Numbered from the stretch's first letter, positions 19,294 to 31,232 are shown. The stretch is 64,000 nucleotides of DNA from Pseudomonadota bacterium (GCA_021826035.1 JAKBBE010000002.1:1-64000); one strand, 5' to 3'. A program made the numbers and translations. The notes: a model not told the origin generated them from the letters alone.

Positions 19294-20376
19294 TCAGCCG
19301 TGCCGCCGCTCGAACTCGCGCATGAAGCCGACCAGCGCCTCGACCGCCTCGAGCGGCACGGCGTTGTAGAGGCTCGCGCGCAGCCCACCGACGGAGCGGT
19401 GACCCTCCAGGTGCGTCAGCCCCTCGGCCTCGGCCGCGCGCAAAAACGGCGCCTCGAGCTCCGGGCGCGCGAGCATGAACGGAACGTTCATCCAGGAGCG
19501 GCAGGCGCGCTCGACCGGATTGCGGTACAGCCCCGAGGCGTCGATCGCCCCGTAGAGCAGCTCTGCCTTGGCGCGGTTGCGTGCGGCCATCACCGCCAAG
19601 CCGCCCTCGGCCTCGATCCATTCGAACACGAGACCGGCCATGTACCACGCGAAGGTCGGCGGGGTGTTCAGCATCGAGCCGTGCGCGGCGAGGCGCGTGT
19701 AGTCGAGCACGGCCGGCACCTCCGCGCGTGCCCGCCCGAGCAGCGCCTCGTGCACGATCACCAGGCACAACCCGGCCGGGCCGATGTTTTTCTGGGCCCC
19801 GGCGTAGATCAGCCCGAAACGTCCGACCTCGATCGGCCGGGAGAGGATGGTCGAGGACATGTCGGCCACGAGCGGCACGGTGCCGGTGTCGGGAATGTAG
19901 GGGAACTCCACCCCGCCGATGGTCTCGTTCGGGGTGTAGTGCACGTACGCGGCATCGGCATCGAAGCGCAGCGTCCGGTGATCCGGCACGGTGGTGTAGC
20001 GCGAGGCGGCCTCATCGGCGGCGACGCGAACCGCCACGCCAAGCCGGCCGGCCTCCTCGATCGCCTTGGTCGACCACACCCCGGTATTCAGGTACTCGGT
20101 CTTCGCCCCCGGCACGGTGAGGTTCAGCGGCACGGCCGCGAACTGCGCGGTGGCGCCGCCCTGCATGAACAGCACCCGGTAGTGACTCGGGATCGACAAC
20201 AGCGCGCGCAAGCGCGCCTCGGCCGCTTCGGCGAGTGCGGTGAAGGCCTTGCCGCGGTGGCTGACCTCCATCACAGACAGGCCGCTGCCGTTCCAATCGG
20301 TCAGTTCCGCGCGGGCACGCTCGAGCACTGCGAGCGGCAGCGCTGCGGGCCCCGCGGAGAAATTGAACACGCGCAC
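19294..20376 (-). CDS. serC: Phosphoserine aminotransferase
   Basis: PLP enzyme, second step of serine synthesis, also used in pyridoxine synthesis. 360 residues from GTG 20376 (VRVFNFSAGPAALP), preferred over an upstream in-frame start because AAGGA lies just before it and homologues begin here. The PLP lysine is K196 in YAGAQKNIGPAG. TQGG-type phosphate contact (MQGGATAQFA) and the C-terminal GHRSVGGLRASLYN are intact. First gene of the serC-serA-pheA-aroA-cmk block after gyrA. Confidence 0.95.
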   Translation of the reverse strand: MRVFNFSAGPAALPLAVLERARAELTDWNGSGLSVMEVSHRGKAFTALAEAAEARLRALLSIPSHYRVLFMQGGATAQFAAVPLNLTVPGAKTEYLNTGVWSTKAIEEAGRLGVAVRVAADEAASRYTTVPDHRTLRFDADAAYVHYTPNETIGGVEFPYIPDTGTVPLVADMSSTILSRPIEVGRFGLIYAGAQKNIGPAGLCLVIVHEALLGRARAEVPAVLDYTRLAAHGSMLNTPPTFAWYMAGLVFEWIEAEGGLAVMAARNRAKAELLYGAIDASGLYRNPVERACRSWMNVPFMLARPELEAPFLRAAEAEGLTHLEGHRSVGGLRASLYNAVPLEAVEALVGFMREFERRHG

Positions 20377-20417
20377 AGTGTCCTTCCGGCCCAAAAATGC
20401 AAAAAAGGGGGCTTCAG

Positions 20418-20446
20418 ATAGTAGCAACTGCCCGTGCGGCGTTCAG
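20418..20446 (-). promoter_or_regulatory. Putative serC promoter
   Basis: On the minus strand CTGAAC, a 17-base spacer, then TGC-TACTAT, an extended -10 element, lie 40-70 bases upstream of the serC GTG in the gap after gyrA. The -35 match is weak; the extended -10 is good. Confidence 0.45.
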
Positions 20447-20508
20447 AACTTTTGGGCATGAGCGCAGCCGGGGCCGCACGCCCCGCCTGGCCTCGCCGCG
20501 CGCTCCCG

Positions 20509-23109
<2,601 letters not shown>

Positions 23110-23256
23110 CGGGCCTGGGGGATCTGCCAAAAGAGCGATGTTAGCACGGGGCGCACACCGGGCGCTGCGCAAGGACGCCAGATGAACGATAATGGCTGTT
23201 GCTCGCCGCAGGGCGAGCACCGTCAGGCTTCATCCGGGCCCGTTGAGCAGGTGAAT

Positions 23257-23991
23257 ATGGAAACCGCAACCGAGCAGCACGCCGCCGCGCGCGGCAGAGC
23301 GAACGTCGAGAGCGCCGAGATCGGCAAATTCGACGCCATCGCCGGACGATTCTGGGACGAGCAAGGCCCGTTCCGGCCCCTGCACCTGCTCAATCCGGTG
23401 CGCATGCGTTTTATCACCGAGCGCTGTGCCACCGCGGGGGCGCGTGCGCTCGATGTCGGCTGCGGTGGCGGCTTAGTCGCAGAGGCGCTCGCGCGCGCCG
23501 GGGCGTCGGTCTGCGGCATCGACCTCGCCGCCGGCATGATCGAGGTGGCCGCGCTGCATGCCGCGGCGCACGGCCTGTCGATCGATTACCGGGTGGCCTC
23601 GGCCGAGACGCTCGCCGCCGAGCAGCCCGGCGCGTTCGACATCCTCACCTGCATGGAGATGCTCGAGCACGTGCCCGACCCGCGCGCGATGCTCGGCACG
23701 CTCGCGCAGCTGCTGCGCCCCGGCGGCTCACTGTTCGTCTCGACGCTGAACCGCAATCTGAAGTCCTTCTTAGTCGCCATCGTCGGGGCCGAGTACCTGC
23801 TCTCGATGGTGCCGCGCGGCACGCACGAGTACGAGCGCTTCATCCGCCCGAGCGAGCTGACCCGCTGGGCGCGCGAGTTTGGACTCGAGGCCCGTGCGCT
23901 CACCGGCGTGACGTTGAGCCCGCTCGGCACGGCGCGCCTGAGCCGCGATCCGTCCGTCAACTACATCGCGCAACTGGTGCGCGCCGCCTAG
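23257..23991 (+). CDS. ubiG: Ubiquinone biosynthesis O-methyltransferase
   Basis: SAM-dependent methylation of ubiquinone intermediates. 244 residues from ATG 23257; GTG 23251 and ATG 23182 are in-frame alternatives. The SAM motif I is [19 protein letters not shown]. Family blocks [50 protein letters not shown] and [12 protein letters not shown] are characteristic of UbiG. The position next to gyrA is common in gammaproteobacteria. Followed ten bases later by rmuC. Confidence 0.95.
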   Translation: METATEQHAAARGRANVESAEIGKFDAIAGRFWDEQGPFRPLHLLNPVRMRFITERCATAGARALDVGCGGGLVAEALARAGASVCGIDLAAGMIEVAALHAAAHGLSIDYRVASAETLAAEQPGAFDILTCMEMLEHVPDPRAMLGTLAQLLRPGGSLFVSTLNRNLKSFLVAIVGAEYLLSMVPRGTHEYERFIRPSELTRWAREFGLEARALTGVTLSPLGTARLSRDPSVNYIAQLVRAA

Positions 23992-24000
23992 CGTGCGCGC

Positions 24001-25275
24001 ATGAGCATCGCCCTCGCCGCCCTCGCGGCGCTCCTCACCGGGGCGTTGCTCGGATTTTCACTCGCGCAGGTGCGCGCGGTGAAGCGCATCGCGGCGCTGA
24101 GTGCGCAGCTGCAGGCCGAGCGCAGCGCCGCGAGCGAGCGCAGCGCGGCGAGCGAGCTGTCCGAGCGACGCCTGCGCGAGAGCTTCGAGGCGCTCGCCGC
24201 GCAGGCCCTGAAGAACAACAGCGAGATGTTCCTCGCCGTGGCGCGCGAGACGCTCGGGCGCGAACAGGCGCTCGCGCAGGGCGGATTGCAGGCGCGCGAG
24301 ACGGCCATCGCGCAGCTGCTCGCGCCGCTGCGCGCGGCGCTGGAGAAGACCGAGCAGCAGGTCCAGGCGCTCGAGCGCGAACGGCGCGAGGCGTACAGCG
24401 CGCTGCGCACGCAGATCGAATCGCTCGCGAGCGGCCACGTCCAGCTGCAGCGCGAGACGCGCAACCTCGTCACCGCGCTGCGCCGGCCCGAGGTGCGCGG
24501 TCGCTGGGGCGAGCTCACGCTGCGCCGTCTGGTGGAGCTCGCCGGCCTCAGCGAGCACTGCGACTTCACCGAACAGGCGCACCTCGAGGGGCCCGAAGGG
24601 GCCTTGCGCCCAGACCTCGTGGTGCACATGCCCGAGGCGCGCGACCTCGTGATCGACGTGAAAACCCCGCTCGATGCCTACCTCGAGGCCCTCGAGGCGC
24701 CGAGCGAGGAGGCGCGCCAGAGCGCCTTGCGCCGCCACGCCCAGCAGCTCGAGGCGCGCATCCGCGAGCTGGCCACCAAGGCCTACTGGACGCAGTTCGA
24801 ACACAGTCCGCAGTTCGCCGTGCTGTTTCTGCCCGGGGACCAGTTCCTCGGTGCCGCGCTCGCCGAGCGGCCGGAGCTGATCGAAGCGGCGCTCGCGCAG
24901 AACATCATCATCGCCACGCCCTCGACGCTGATGGCGCTGCTGAAGACGGTGGCCTACGGTTGGCGCCAGAGCGCGCTCGCCGACAACGCCGCGCTCGTGC
25001 GCGCACTCGGTCAGGAACTGTACCGGCGACTCGGCAGCTTCACCGGGCACCTGCAGCGGCTCGGACAGCGCCTGGAGGGATCGGTCGATGCGTACAACGC
25101 GGCGGTCGGTTCGCTCGAGCGTCAGGTGCTGCCGCAGGCGCGCCGCTTCAGCGAGCTCGGCGTGCCGACCGAGGGGCCGCTCGAGGAACTCGCGCCGATC
25201 GAGCAGCCGGTGCGCAGCGTGCGGGCGGGCGCCACGGGCGAACCCGGTCCCGAACCGCCCTCAGAGCGTCTCTGA
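24001..25275 (+). CDS. rmuC: RmuC-family DNA recombination protein
   Basis: 424 residues. A hydrophobic N-terminal helix (1-23) is followed by an Ala/Glu/Arg-rich coiled coil (about 30-160) and the RmuC domain (about 165-390) with GRWGELTLRRLVELAGLSEHC, DLVVHMPEARDLVIDVKTPL and NIIIATPSTLMALLKTVAYGW. RmuC limits recombination at inverted repeats in E. coli; the domain is a predicted PD-(D/E)XK nuclease relative, and D-x-K (DVKTP) is present. Its last 15 bases overlap the convergent rluB-like gene. Confidence 0.92.
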   Translation: MSIALAALAALLTGALLGFSLAQVRAVKRIAALSAQLQAERSAASERSAASELSERRLRESFEALAAQALKNNSEMFLAVARETLGREQALAQGGLQARETAIAQLLAPLRAALEKTEQQVQALERERREAYSALRTQIESLASGHVQLQRETRNLVTALRRPEVRGRWGELTLRRLVELAGLSEHCDFTEQAHLEGPEGALRPDLVVHMPEARDLVIDVKTPLDAYLEALEAPSEEARQSALRRHAQQLEARIRELATKAYWTQFEHSPQFAVLFLPGDQFLGAALAERPELIEAALAQNIIIATPSTLMALLKTVAYGWRQSALADNAALVRALGQELYRRLGSFTGHLQRLGQRLEGSVDAYNAAVGSLERQVLPQARRFSELGVPTEGPLEELAPIEQPVRSVRAGATGEPGPEPPSERL

Positions 25276-26076
25276 AGGGACGCTCGAGGGCGCCGGCGGC
25301 GCGAGCAGCGCCTCGATCTGCGGGCCCGAGAGGGCCCGGAAGTGCCCCCGCGGCAGGGTACGCTCGAGCTGTATCGGACCGAGCTGAGTGCGCAGCACGC
25401 GGCTGACGCGCGCCGCCTGGCGCTCGAAGAGCTGACGGATGTCCTTGCCGCTCGCCCCCTCGACCTTCAGGGCGTACCAGCGGTTGGTCCCCTCCCCGCC
25501 GGCGCTCTCGCAGCCGAGCACCCGCAGCTGCACGCCGCGGTCGAGGACTCCGCCGAGCACCCCCTCGAGCTGCGTGGCGGTGAGTTCCCCGAGCACCCGG
25601 ACGCTGAAGGCGCTGATCCAGTGGCGCACCCGCCGCTGCAGCTGCGCGGCACTCTCGCCATCCCCGCAGAGCAGTTCCAGTCCGCCGTCGATGCGCGGCA
25701 TGGGGCTGATCAGCACGAACCGTCGGCCGGCCCGGCGCGGCAGGCGCTCGAGCAGCGGGACGCCCTCGGGCGCATCCTCCGGGGCGGCATCGAGCCGCTC
25801 ACCGCTCGAGCGGTGATAGATGAACACCTGGCCTGCGTCGGCCGGGGCGCGCTGGCGCACCAGGCGGCCATCGAGGCGCACCTGGTCGCCGGGTCCGACC
25901 CGCACCCCGAGGCTCGCCGGCGCGCCGTTGACGGTGAGCCGGCCGGCACGGATCCAGTCTTCGGCCTCGCGGCGCGAGGCGAGGCCGGCCTGCGCGAGCA
26001 CTTTCTGCAGCCGCTCCGGCGTCCCATGCGGCTCGGTGCGGGCCGCGGACCGTCGCGACGGACGTCGGGTTCGCAC
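25261..26076 (-). CDS. RluB/RsuA-family pseudouridine synthase with altered active-site motif
   Basis: S4 domain plus RsuA-type pseudouridine synthase, 271 residues from GTG 26076, two bases after scpB with GGGGAG upstream. Its position beside scpB is typical of rluB, whose product modifies U2605 of 23S rRNA. The S4 domain is ERLQKVLAQAGLASRREAE. The catalytic block, usually GRLD-x-x-T-x-GLLLLT-x-DG, reads PRIDGGLELLCGDG here: the aspartate is kept but about three residues are missing and the Thr is lost. The later block NRWYALKVEGASGKDIRQLF also departs from N-R-E-V-R-R. Function may be altered. Confidence 0.8.
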   Translation of the reverse strand: MRTRRPSRRSAARTEPHGTPERLQKVLAQAGLASRREAEDWIRAGRLTVNGAPASLGVRVGPGDQVRLDGRLVRQRAPADAGQVFIYHRSSGERLDAAPEDAPEGVPLLERLPRRAGRRFVLISPMPRIDGGLELLCGDGESAAQLQRRVRHWISAFSVRVLGELTATQLEGVLGGVLDRGVQLRVLGCESAGGEGTNRWYALKVEGASGKDIRQLFERQAARVSRVLRTQLGPIQLERTLPRGHFRALSGPQIEALLAPPAPSSVPSETL

Positions 26077-26077
26077 G

Positions 26078-26971
26078 TCAGTCGCGCTCCCCGTCCGCAC
26101 TGGCCAGCATCTTGCGCGGCGGCGCGTCCTGCTCCTCGTTCGCGGCCTCCTCCTCGACCTGCGCCACCGACTCGCCGCTCTGCGGCGCGGCCTGCAGGTC
26201 GGCGTCCGGGTCGAGCGCCTCCGCCTGTGGATCTTCCGCCGCCTCGAGGTCCTGCGGCCCCGCGCTGCGCGTCGCCTCGTCGGACTCGGCATCGTGCGCC
26301 TCGGACGCTGGCGGCTCGCTCGAGGCCTCCACCTGCGCCTCGCCATCGCCGCCCACCTGCACCGGCACGGCGTCCGGCGGTGCAACGCCCTCGGGCGCCG
26401 CGGCGCTCGCGGCCAGATCGAGCTGCAGGTTCAGATCCGTCAGCGCCTTGAGCTCCGCGAGCGGCGGCAGGTCATCGAGGCCGGAGAGCCCGAAATAATC
26501 CAGAAACTCCCGCGTCGTGCCGAGCAGCTCCGGCCGGCCCGGCACGTCGCGCTGGCCGACCACGCGCACCCAGTTGCGCTCGAGCAAGGTCTTGACGATG
26601 TTGGGATTGACCGCCACGCCGCGCACATCCTCGATCTCCCCGCGGGTGATCGGCTGGCGGTAGGCGATCAGCGCCAACGTCTCGAGCAGCGCGCGCGAGT
26701 AGCGCGCCGGCCGCTCCGGCCAGAGCCGCGAGACTTCGGCGGCGAACTCGCGGCGCACCTGCACGCGCCACCCCGAGGCGGTGTGCTTGAGCTCGATGGC
26801 CCGCTCGGCGTAGTCGGCCGCGAGCTGCTCGAGTGCCGCTGCGAGCGTCGCCTCCTCCGGGCGCGAAGATTCATCGAACAGCTGCCCGAGCTCCGCGAGC
26901 GTCAGCGGCCGCCCCGCGGCGAGCAACGCCGCCTCGATCACATTCCTCACATACGATTCAATCATCAGCAT
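26078..26971 (-). CDS. scpB: Segregation and condensation protein B
   Basis: Winged-helix partner of ScpA/SMC. 297 residues from ATG 26971 (ATG 26965 also possible); it overlaps scpA by 14 bases. Core motifs: MIESYVRNVIEAALLAAGRP, ALLETLALIAYRQPITRGEIE, VNPNIVKTLLERNWVRVVG, RPELLGTTREFLDYFGL. After about residue 190 comes a roughly 100-residue acidic Ala/Pro/Glu tail that standard ScpB proteins (about 200 residues) lack. It is probably a disordered interaction tail (inference). Confidence 0.93.
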   Translation of the reverse strand: MLMIESYVRNVIEAALLAAGRPLTLAELGQLFDESSRPEEATLAAALEQLAADYAERAIELKHTASGWRVQVRREFAAEVSRLWPERPARYSRALLETLALIAYRQPITRGEIEDVRGVAVNPNIVKTLLERNWVRVVGQRDVPGRPELLGTTREFLDYFGLSGLDDLPPLAELKALTDLNLQLDLAASAAAPEGVAPPDAVPVQVGGDGEAQVEASSEPPASEAHDAESDEATRSAGPQDLEAAEDPQAEALDPDADLQAAPQSGESVAQVEEEAANEEQDAPPRKMLASADGERD

Positions 26972-27926
26972 TCTCTTCGCTATCGGGGGCCTCAGTCTCA
27001 TCCGCAAACGCGCCGAGCTCATCCTCGGCGGAGGGCGCTTGCGCCTCCTCGCCGCTCACCACGCGCAGTGCGGGTTTGCCGGACCGTACGTGCAGGGGCG
27101 CGTACGGTTCGGACTGCACGATGTCGATCAGACCCTCGCGCACCAGCTCGAGGATCGCCATGAAGGTCACCGTGACCCCCATGCGGCCCTCTTCGGGCTT
27201 GAACAGCCGCCCGAACTCGACGAACCCGTCGTGCTCGAGACTGGAGAGGATGTGGCCCATGCGCTCGCGCACCGAGAGCGCCTCGCGCTGGATGTGATGA
27301 TGCGCGAACATCTCGGAGCGCACCACGACTTCCTGGAACGCCAGCAGCATCTCCTTCAGCGTCACCTCCGGCAGCGAGCGCACCACCTGGCGGTCGCGCA
27401 GCTCCGCGCCCGCCACGAAGTGATCGCGCTCGAGGCGCGCCAGCGCATCGATGTTCTCCGCGGCGCGCTTGAACCGCTCGTATTCCTGCAGGCGGCGGAC
27501 CAGTTCGGCGCGCGGATCCTCCTCGCCGTCGCCCGCGGCACTCTTCGGGCGCGGCAGGAGCATGCGCGATTTGATCTCCGCGAGCGTCGCGGCCATCACC
27601 AGGTACTCCCCGGCGAGCTCGAGCTGCAGATCCTGCATCAGCTCGATGTAGCGCATGTACTGGCGGGTGATCTCCGCCAGCGGAATGTCGAGGATATCCA
27701 GGTTCTGCCGCCGGATCAGGTACAGCAGCAGATCGAGCGGCCCCTCGAAGGCCTCGAGAAACACCTCGAGGGCCTGCGGCGGGATGTACAGGTCGCGCGG
27801 CAGCTCGGTCACCGGCTCGCCGTTGACCACCGCGAAGGGCATCTCCACCTGCTCCGGCGTCATCGGCGCCGTCGCGGACGGCGCTTCGCCTGCGGCGGCC
27901 GTCGGTTCGGGATTCGTCTGGCTCAT
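26958..27926 (-). CDS. scpA: Segregation and condensation protein A
   Basis: Kleisin subunit of the SMC condensin. 322 residues from ATG 27926 (MSQTNPEPT), eight bases after trpS. The kleisin N-domain contains FEGPLDLLLYLIRRQNLDILDIPLAEITRQY in overlapping blocks; the middle is charged; the C-terminal winged helix contains VTVTFMAILELVREGLIDIVQ. The N-terminal 40 residues are Ala/Pro-rich and non-conserved; the C-terminus is acidic. Together with smc at 34-38 kb the full SMC-ScpAB set is in this window. Confidence 0.94.
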   Translation of the reverse strand: MSQTNPEPTAAAGEAPSATAPMTPEQVEMPFAVVNGEPVTELPRDLYIPPQALEVFLEAFEGPLDLLLYLIRRQNLDILDIPLAEITRQYMRYIELMQDLQLELAGEYLVMAATLAEIKSRMLLPRPKSAAGDGEEDPRAELVRRLQEYERFKRAAENIDALARLERDHFVAGAELRDRQVVRSLPEVTLKEMLLAFQEVVVRSEMFAHHHIQREALSVRERMGHILSSLEHDGFVEFGRLFKPEEGRMGVTVTFMAILELVREGLIDIVQSEPYAPLHVRSGKPALRVVSGEEAQAPSAEDELGAFADETEAPDSEENADD

Positions 27927-27934
27927 CGGGGCGG

Positions 27935-29149
27935 TCAGTCGGTACGCAGGTGCATCGCGCGGCGCACTTCTTCGAGCGTCTCCCGGGCGGCATCGCGGGC
28001 CTTCTCGGCCCCTTCGGCGATGACATCGCGCAGCAACTCGGGATTGTCGGTGTACTCCTGGGCGCGCCGGCGCATGCCGGTGACTTCCTCGATGATCTTG
28101 TCGATCACCGGCTGCTTGCACTCCAGGCAGCCGATCCCCGCCGAGCGGCATCCCTCGGCGGCCCAGGTGCGGGTGTCCTCGGCGGAGTAGATCTTGTGCA
28201 GGCCCCACACCGGACAGCGCTCCGGTTCGCCCGGATCGGTCCGCCGGGCGCGCGCCGGATCGGTCTTCATGGCGCGCAGCTTGCGGGTCACGGACTGCGG
28301 GTCCTCGCGCAGCTCGATGGTGTTGCCGTAGGACTTGGACATCTTGCGCCCGTCGAGGCCGGGCACCTTGGGCGTCTCGGTGAGCAGCGCCTGCGGCTCG
28401 GGCAGAATGCTCACCCCACCGCCCTCGAGGTACCCGAGCAGCCGGTCCCGGTCGGCCACGGTGAGCCGGCTGACCCCGCTCACCAGCGCCCGGGCGCGCT
28501 CGAGCGCCTCATGATCACCGGCTTCCTGGAACTTGCGCCGCAGCTGCCGGTAGAGCGTGGTGTTGCGCCCGCCGAGGGCTTTGATGGCCCGCTCGACCTT
28601 CTCCTCGAAGTCCGGCTCACGCCCATAGAGGTGGTTGAAGCGGCGCGCCGTCTCGCGCGTGAGCTCCACGTGCGCCACCTGATCCTCCCCGACCGGCACG
28701 TGCTGGGCGCGGTAGACGAGGATGTCCGCGCTCTGCAGCAGCGGGTAGCCGAGGAACCCGTAGGTGGCCAGATCGCGGTCCTTCAGCTGCTCCTGCTGGT
28801 CCTTGTAGCTCGGTACCCGCTCGAGCCAGCCGAGCGGGGTGATCATCGAGAGCAGCAGGTGCAGCTCGGCGTGCTCGGGCACGTGCGACTGCACGAACAG
28901 CGTCGCGACGCCCGGGTTCAGCCCCGCGGCGAGCCAGTCGATCAGCACCTCGTGCACGTACTGCGGCAGCCGCGCGGTATCCTCATACCCGGTGGTCAGC
29001 ATGTGCCAGTCGGCGACGAAGAAATAGCACTCGTACTCGTACTGCAAGCGCACCCAGTTGCGCAGCGCCCCGTGATAGTTGCCCAGGTGCAGCCGGCCGG
29101 TGGGCCGCATACCGGACAGGACCCGCCCGCCGGGGTTGGGAGTGCTCAT
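27935..29149 (-). CDS. trpS: Tryptophanyl-tRNA synthetase
   Basis: Class I synthetase charging tRNA-Trp. 404 residues, longer than the 334 of E. coli and similar to pseudomonad enzymes with an inserted middle segment. The HIGH-equivalent is GRLHLGNYHG, the KMSKS loop is GRKMSKSYGN, and the Trp-binding blocks YFFVADWHMLTT, SMITPLGWLERVPSYKDQ and YPLLQSADILVYRA are intact. The insert around 175-250 (GREPDFEEKVERAIKALGG) distinguishes this subclass. Confidence 0.95.
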   Translation of the reverse strand: MSTPNPGGRVLSGMRPTGRLHLGNYHGALRNWVRLQYEYECYFFVADWHMLTTGYEDTARLPQYVHEVLIDWLAAGLNPGVATLFVQSHVPEHAELHLLLSMITPLGWLERVPSYKDQQEQLKDRDLATYGFLGYPLLQSADILVYRAQHVPVGEDQVAHVELTRETARRFNHLYGREPDFEEKVERAIKALGGRNTTLYRQLRRKFQEAGDHEALERARALVSGVSRLTVADRDRLLGYLEGGGVSILPEPQALLTETPKVPGLDGRKMSKSYGNTIELREDPQSVTRKLRAMKTDPARARRTDPGEPERCPVWGLHKIYSAEDTRTWAAEGCRSAGIGCLECKQPVIDKIIEEVTGMRRRAQEYTDNPELLRDVIAEGAEKARDAARETLEEVRRAMHLRTD

Positions 29150-29175
29150 CGAACCTCTCTCGTGCCGCTAAACGA

Positions 29176-29820
29176 TCAGTATACCGTTTCGCCCCCGCCC
29201 CCGAGGATCGGTGCAAGCGGCCCGCGCCCGACCCTCAGCACCGTCGGTGGCGTGACCGACAGATCCACCACCGTGGTCGGCACCACCCCGCAATCACCTC
29301 CATCGAGCACCGCATCGAGCTCGTGACCGAGCCGCTCGTGGATCTCCCGGGCCGAGGTGAGCGGCGCGGCATCCTGCGGCAGCATGAGCGTGCTGCTCAT
29401 CAGCGGCTCACCGAGCTCGCGCATCAGCATCAGCGGCACCTGATGCTCCGGGACGCGCACCCCGATGGTGCGCCGCTTGGGGTTCTGCAGCCGCCGCGGC
29501 GTCTCGCGGCTGGCCTTGACGAGAAAGGTGTACGGACCGGGCAGACAGGTGCGCAGCATGCGGAACTGCCAGGTCTCCAGACGCGCAAAGCGCCCGACCT
29601 GGGCCAGATCGGCGCACACCAGCGTGAAATGATGGTGGCGGTCGGCCGCGCGGATGCGTCGCACCCGCTCAAGCGCCTGGGTATCGCCCAGATGCCAGCC
29701 GAGGGCGTAGCACGAGTCGGTCGGGTAGGCGATCAGGCCGCCGCCGCGCACGATGTCCGCCGCGAGGCGGATCAGGCGCGCCTGGGGCGTCACCGGATGC
29801 AGCTCCAGGTACTCACTCAC
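29176..29820 (-). CDS. YciO/Sua5/YrdC-family protein
   Basis: 214 residues from GTG 29820 with AGGAGG upstream. The YrdC-like fold is indicated by GGGLIAYPTDSCYALGWHL and KRRTIGVRVPEH; the LPGPYTFLVKA block is typical of the YciO branch rather than TsaC. TsaC makes threonylcarbamoyl-AMP for tRNA t6A; YciO members have weak or undefined activity, so the exact reaction is uncertain. The yciO-trpS-scpA-scpB-rluB order is common in gammaproteobacteria. Confidence 0.88.
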   Translation of the reverse strand: MSEYLELHPVTPQARLIRLAADIVRGGGLIAYPTDSCYALGWHLGDTQALERVRRIRAADRHHHFTLVCADLAQVGRFARLETWQFRMLRTCLPGPYTFLVKASRETPRRLQNPKRRTIGVRVPEHQVPLMLMRELGEPLMSSTLMLPQDAAPLTSAREIHERLGHELDAVLDGGDCGVVPTTVVDLSVTPPTVLRVGRGPLAPILGGGGETVY

Positions 29821-29929
29821 CGGCTCGCGCCTCCTCCTGACCCATCGGCTGCCCGCTCCCTTGGGGAGCATCGGCGCTCGAGTGCGTTATGATACCCGCA
29901 TCACGAACCGGAACGGCCCCGCCCCGCGG

Positions 29930-30223
29930 ATGAATCCCACGCCTAAAGTCTCCCTCAACGACATTCGCGCCGCGCTCGAGCGCTCACTTGCGCCGACGGC
30001 GCTGGAAGTGCTCGACGACAGCGCGCGCCACGCGGGCCATGCCGGGGCGCGCTCGGGCGGACATTACCGCGTCTGCGTAGTGTCGGCGGCCTTCGCCGGC
30101 CGCTCCCGGCTCGAGCGCCACCGCCTGGTCTACCAGGCACTCGAGCCGCTGATGGGCCAGGGCATCCATGCGCTGAATATCCGCGCGGGCGCCCCGGAGG
30201 ACCCGCCGCATCCGGTCACTTGA
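29930..30223 (+). CDS. BolA-family protein
   Basis: 97 residues from ATG 29930; the ribosome site is poor. The BolA fold is indicated by SGGHYRVCVVSAAFAGRSRLERHRLVYQAL and the final GIHALNIRAGAPE, where BolA proteins have x-h-HALs-h-x-x-x-P. BolA proteins pair with monothiol glutaredoxins in iron-sulfur trafficking or act as transcription regulators; a His expected for cluster ligation is present in GGHY. The location just before a parvulin gene is seen in pseudomonad-like genomes. Confidence 0.88.
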   Translation: MNPTPKVSLNDIRAALERSLAPTALEVLDDSARHAGHAGARSGGHYRVCVVSAAFAGRSRLERHRLVYQALEPLMGQGIHALNIRAGAPEDPPHPVT

Positions 30224-30281
30224 GCCGGGCTCGGCCACTCGGCCGGGCCCTCTCGCTTTCCACCACCCTAACGAGAACCTC

Positions 30282-31232
30282 ATGAAGCATCTCAGGATCC
30301 TCTGCATCGGGCTCGCCGCGCTCGGCCTGGCCGCCTGTCACGGCAAACCCTCCTCGAGCGCCGGCGCTTCCGCCGCGGTCGCCACGGTCAACGGCCACCC
30401 GATCACGCGCCAGTTCTACGACTCATACATCAAGATGGTGTCCGGCGGGCGCACCCCGAGTGAGCTCACGCCGCAGCAGCGCGCGATGGTGCTCGATGGG
30501 CTGATCCGCGCCGAGGCGGTCGCCCAGGCCGCCGTCAAGAAGGGGCTGGACAAGCAGCCGCATACCCAGACGATGCTGAAGCTGACCCGCCTGAACGTGC
30601 TCGAGCAGGCGCTCTCGGATCAGTACCTCGCCAACGCCGCGCCCACCGATGCGCAACTGCAATCGGTGTACGACCAGCAGCTCGCCAAGTTCCCCCAGGT
30701 CGAGTACCACGCGCGGCACATCCTGGTGAAGAGCAAGGCCGAGGCTGTGCAGATCATCCACCAGCTCGACGCCGATCACGACCGCAACTTCGCGGCGCTC
30801 GCGAAGAAGGACTCGCAGGATCCGGGTTCGGCGCAGAACGGGGGGGATCTTGGCTGGTTCCCGCCGAACAACATGGTGCCTTCGTTCTCCGCAGCGCTCG
30901 CGAAACTCAAGGTCGGACAGGTCACCCAGACGCCGGTGCACACGCGCTTCGGCTGGCACGTGATCCAGCTGCTCGGCACGCGGCCGATGCACGCCCCGAG
31001 CTTCGCGCAGGTCAAGGCTCGCCTGAAGCAGGCGTTGGAGAACAAGAAGTTCCAGACCTACACCACCTCCCTGGTGAAGAAGGCGAAGGTCGAGACCTAC
31101 CTCGACCCGCAGACCGGTGAGCTCTCGGCGAAGCCGACCGCGGGCATGCCGGCGATTCCGGCCCCGACTGCGGCGCCGGCCCCGACCGCCGCACCGAGTG
31201 CCCCCCCGGCGGCAGCCCCGTCAGGTCACTGA
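30282..31232 (+). CDS. Parvulin-type peptidyl-prolyl isomerase lipoprotein
   Basis: 316 residues. An N-terminal lipoprotein signal (MKHLRILCIGLAALGLAAC, lipobox LAAC) anchors it in the envelope. A SurA-like chaperone segment (about 35-130) is followed by the parvulin domain (about 135-235): EYHARHILVKSKAEA, AKKDSQDPGSAQNGGDLGWF and TRFGWHVIQLLGT. The C-terminus is a Pro/Ala/Thr-rich tail. It probably assists folding of exported proteins, as PrsA or PpiD-like proteins do. Convergent with ligA; a strong hairpin lies between them. Confidence 0.92.
   Translation: MKHLRILCIGLAALGLAACHGKPSSSAGASAAVATVNGHPITRQFYDSYIKMVSGGRTPSELTPQQRAMVLDGLIRAEAVAQAAVKKGLDKQPHTQTMLKLTRLNVLEQALSDQYLANAAPTDAQLQSVYDQQLAKFPQVEYHARHILVKSKAEAVQIIHQLDADHDRNFAALAKKDSQDPGSAQNGGDLGWFPPNNMVPSFSAALAKLKVGQVTQTPVHTRFGWHVIQLLGTRPMHAPSFAQVKARLKQALENKKFQTYTTSLVKKAKVETYLDPQTGELSAKPTAGMPAIPAPTAAPAPTAAPSAPPAAAPSGH

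Noticed and set aside
17059..20421. 1120-codon plus-strand open frame
   Set aside because: Lies antisense to pheA, serA and serC, all with intact motifs. Very high His/Arg/Gln content is typical of the antisense of GC-rich genes.
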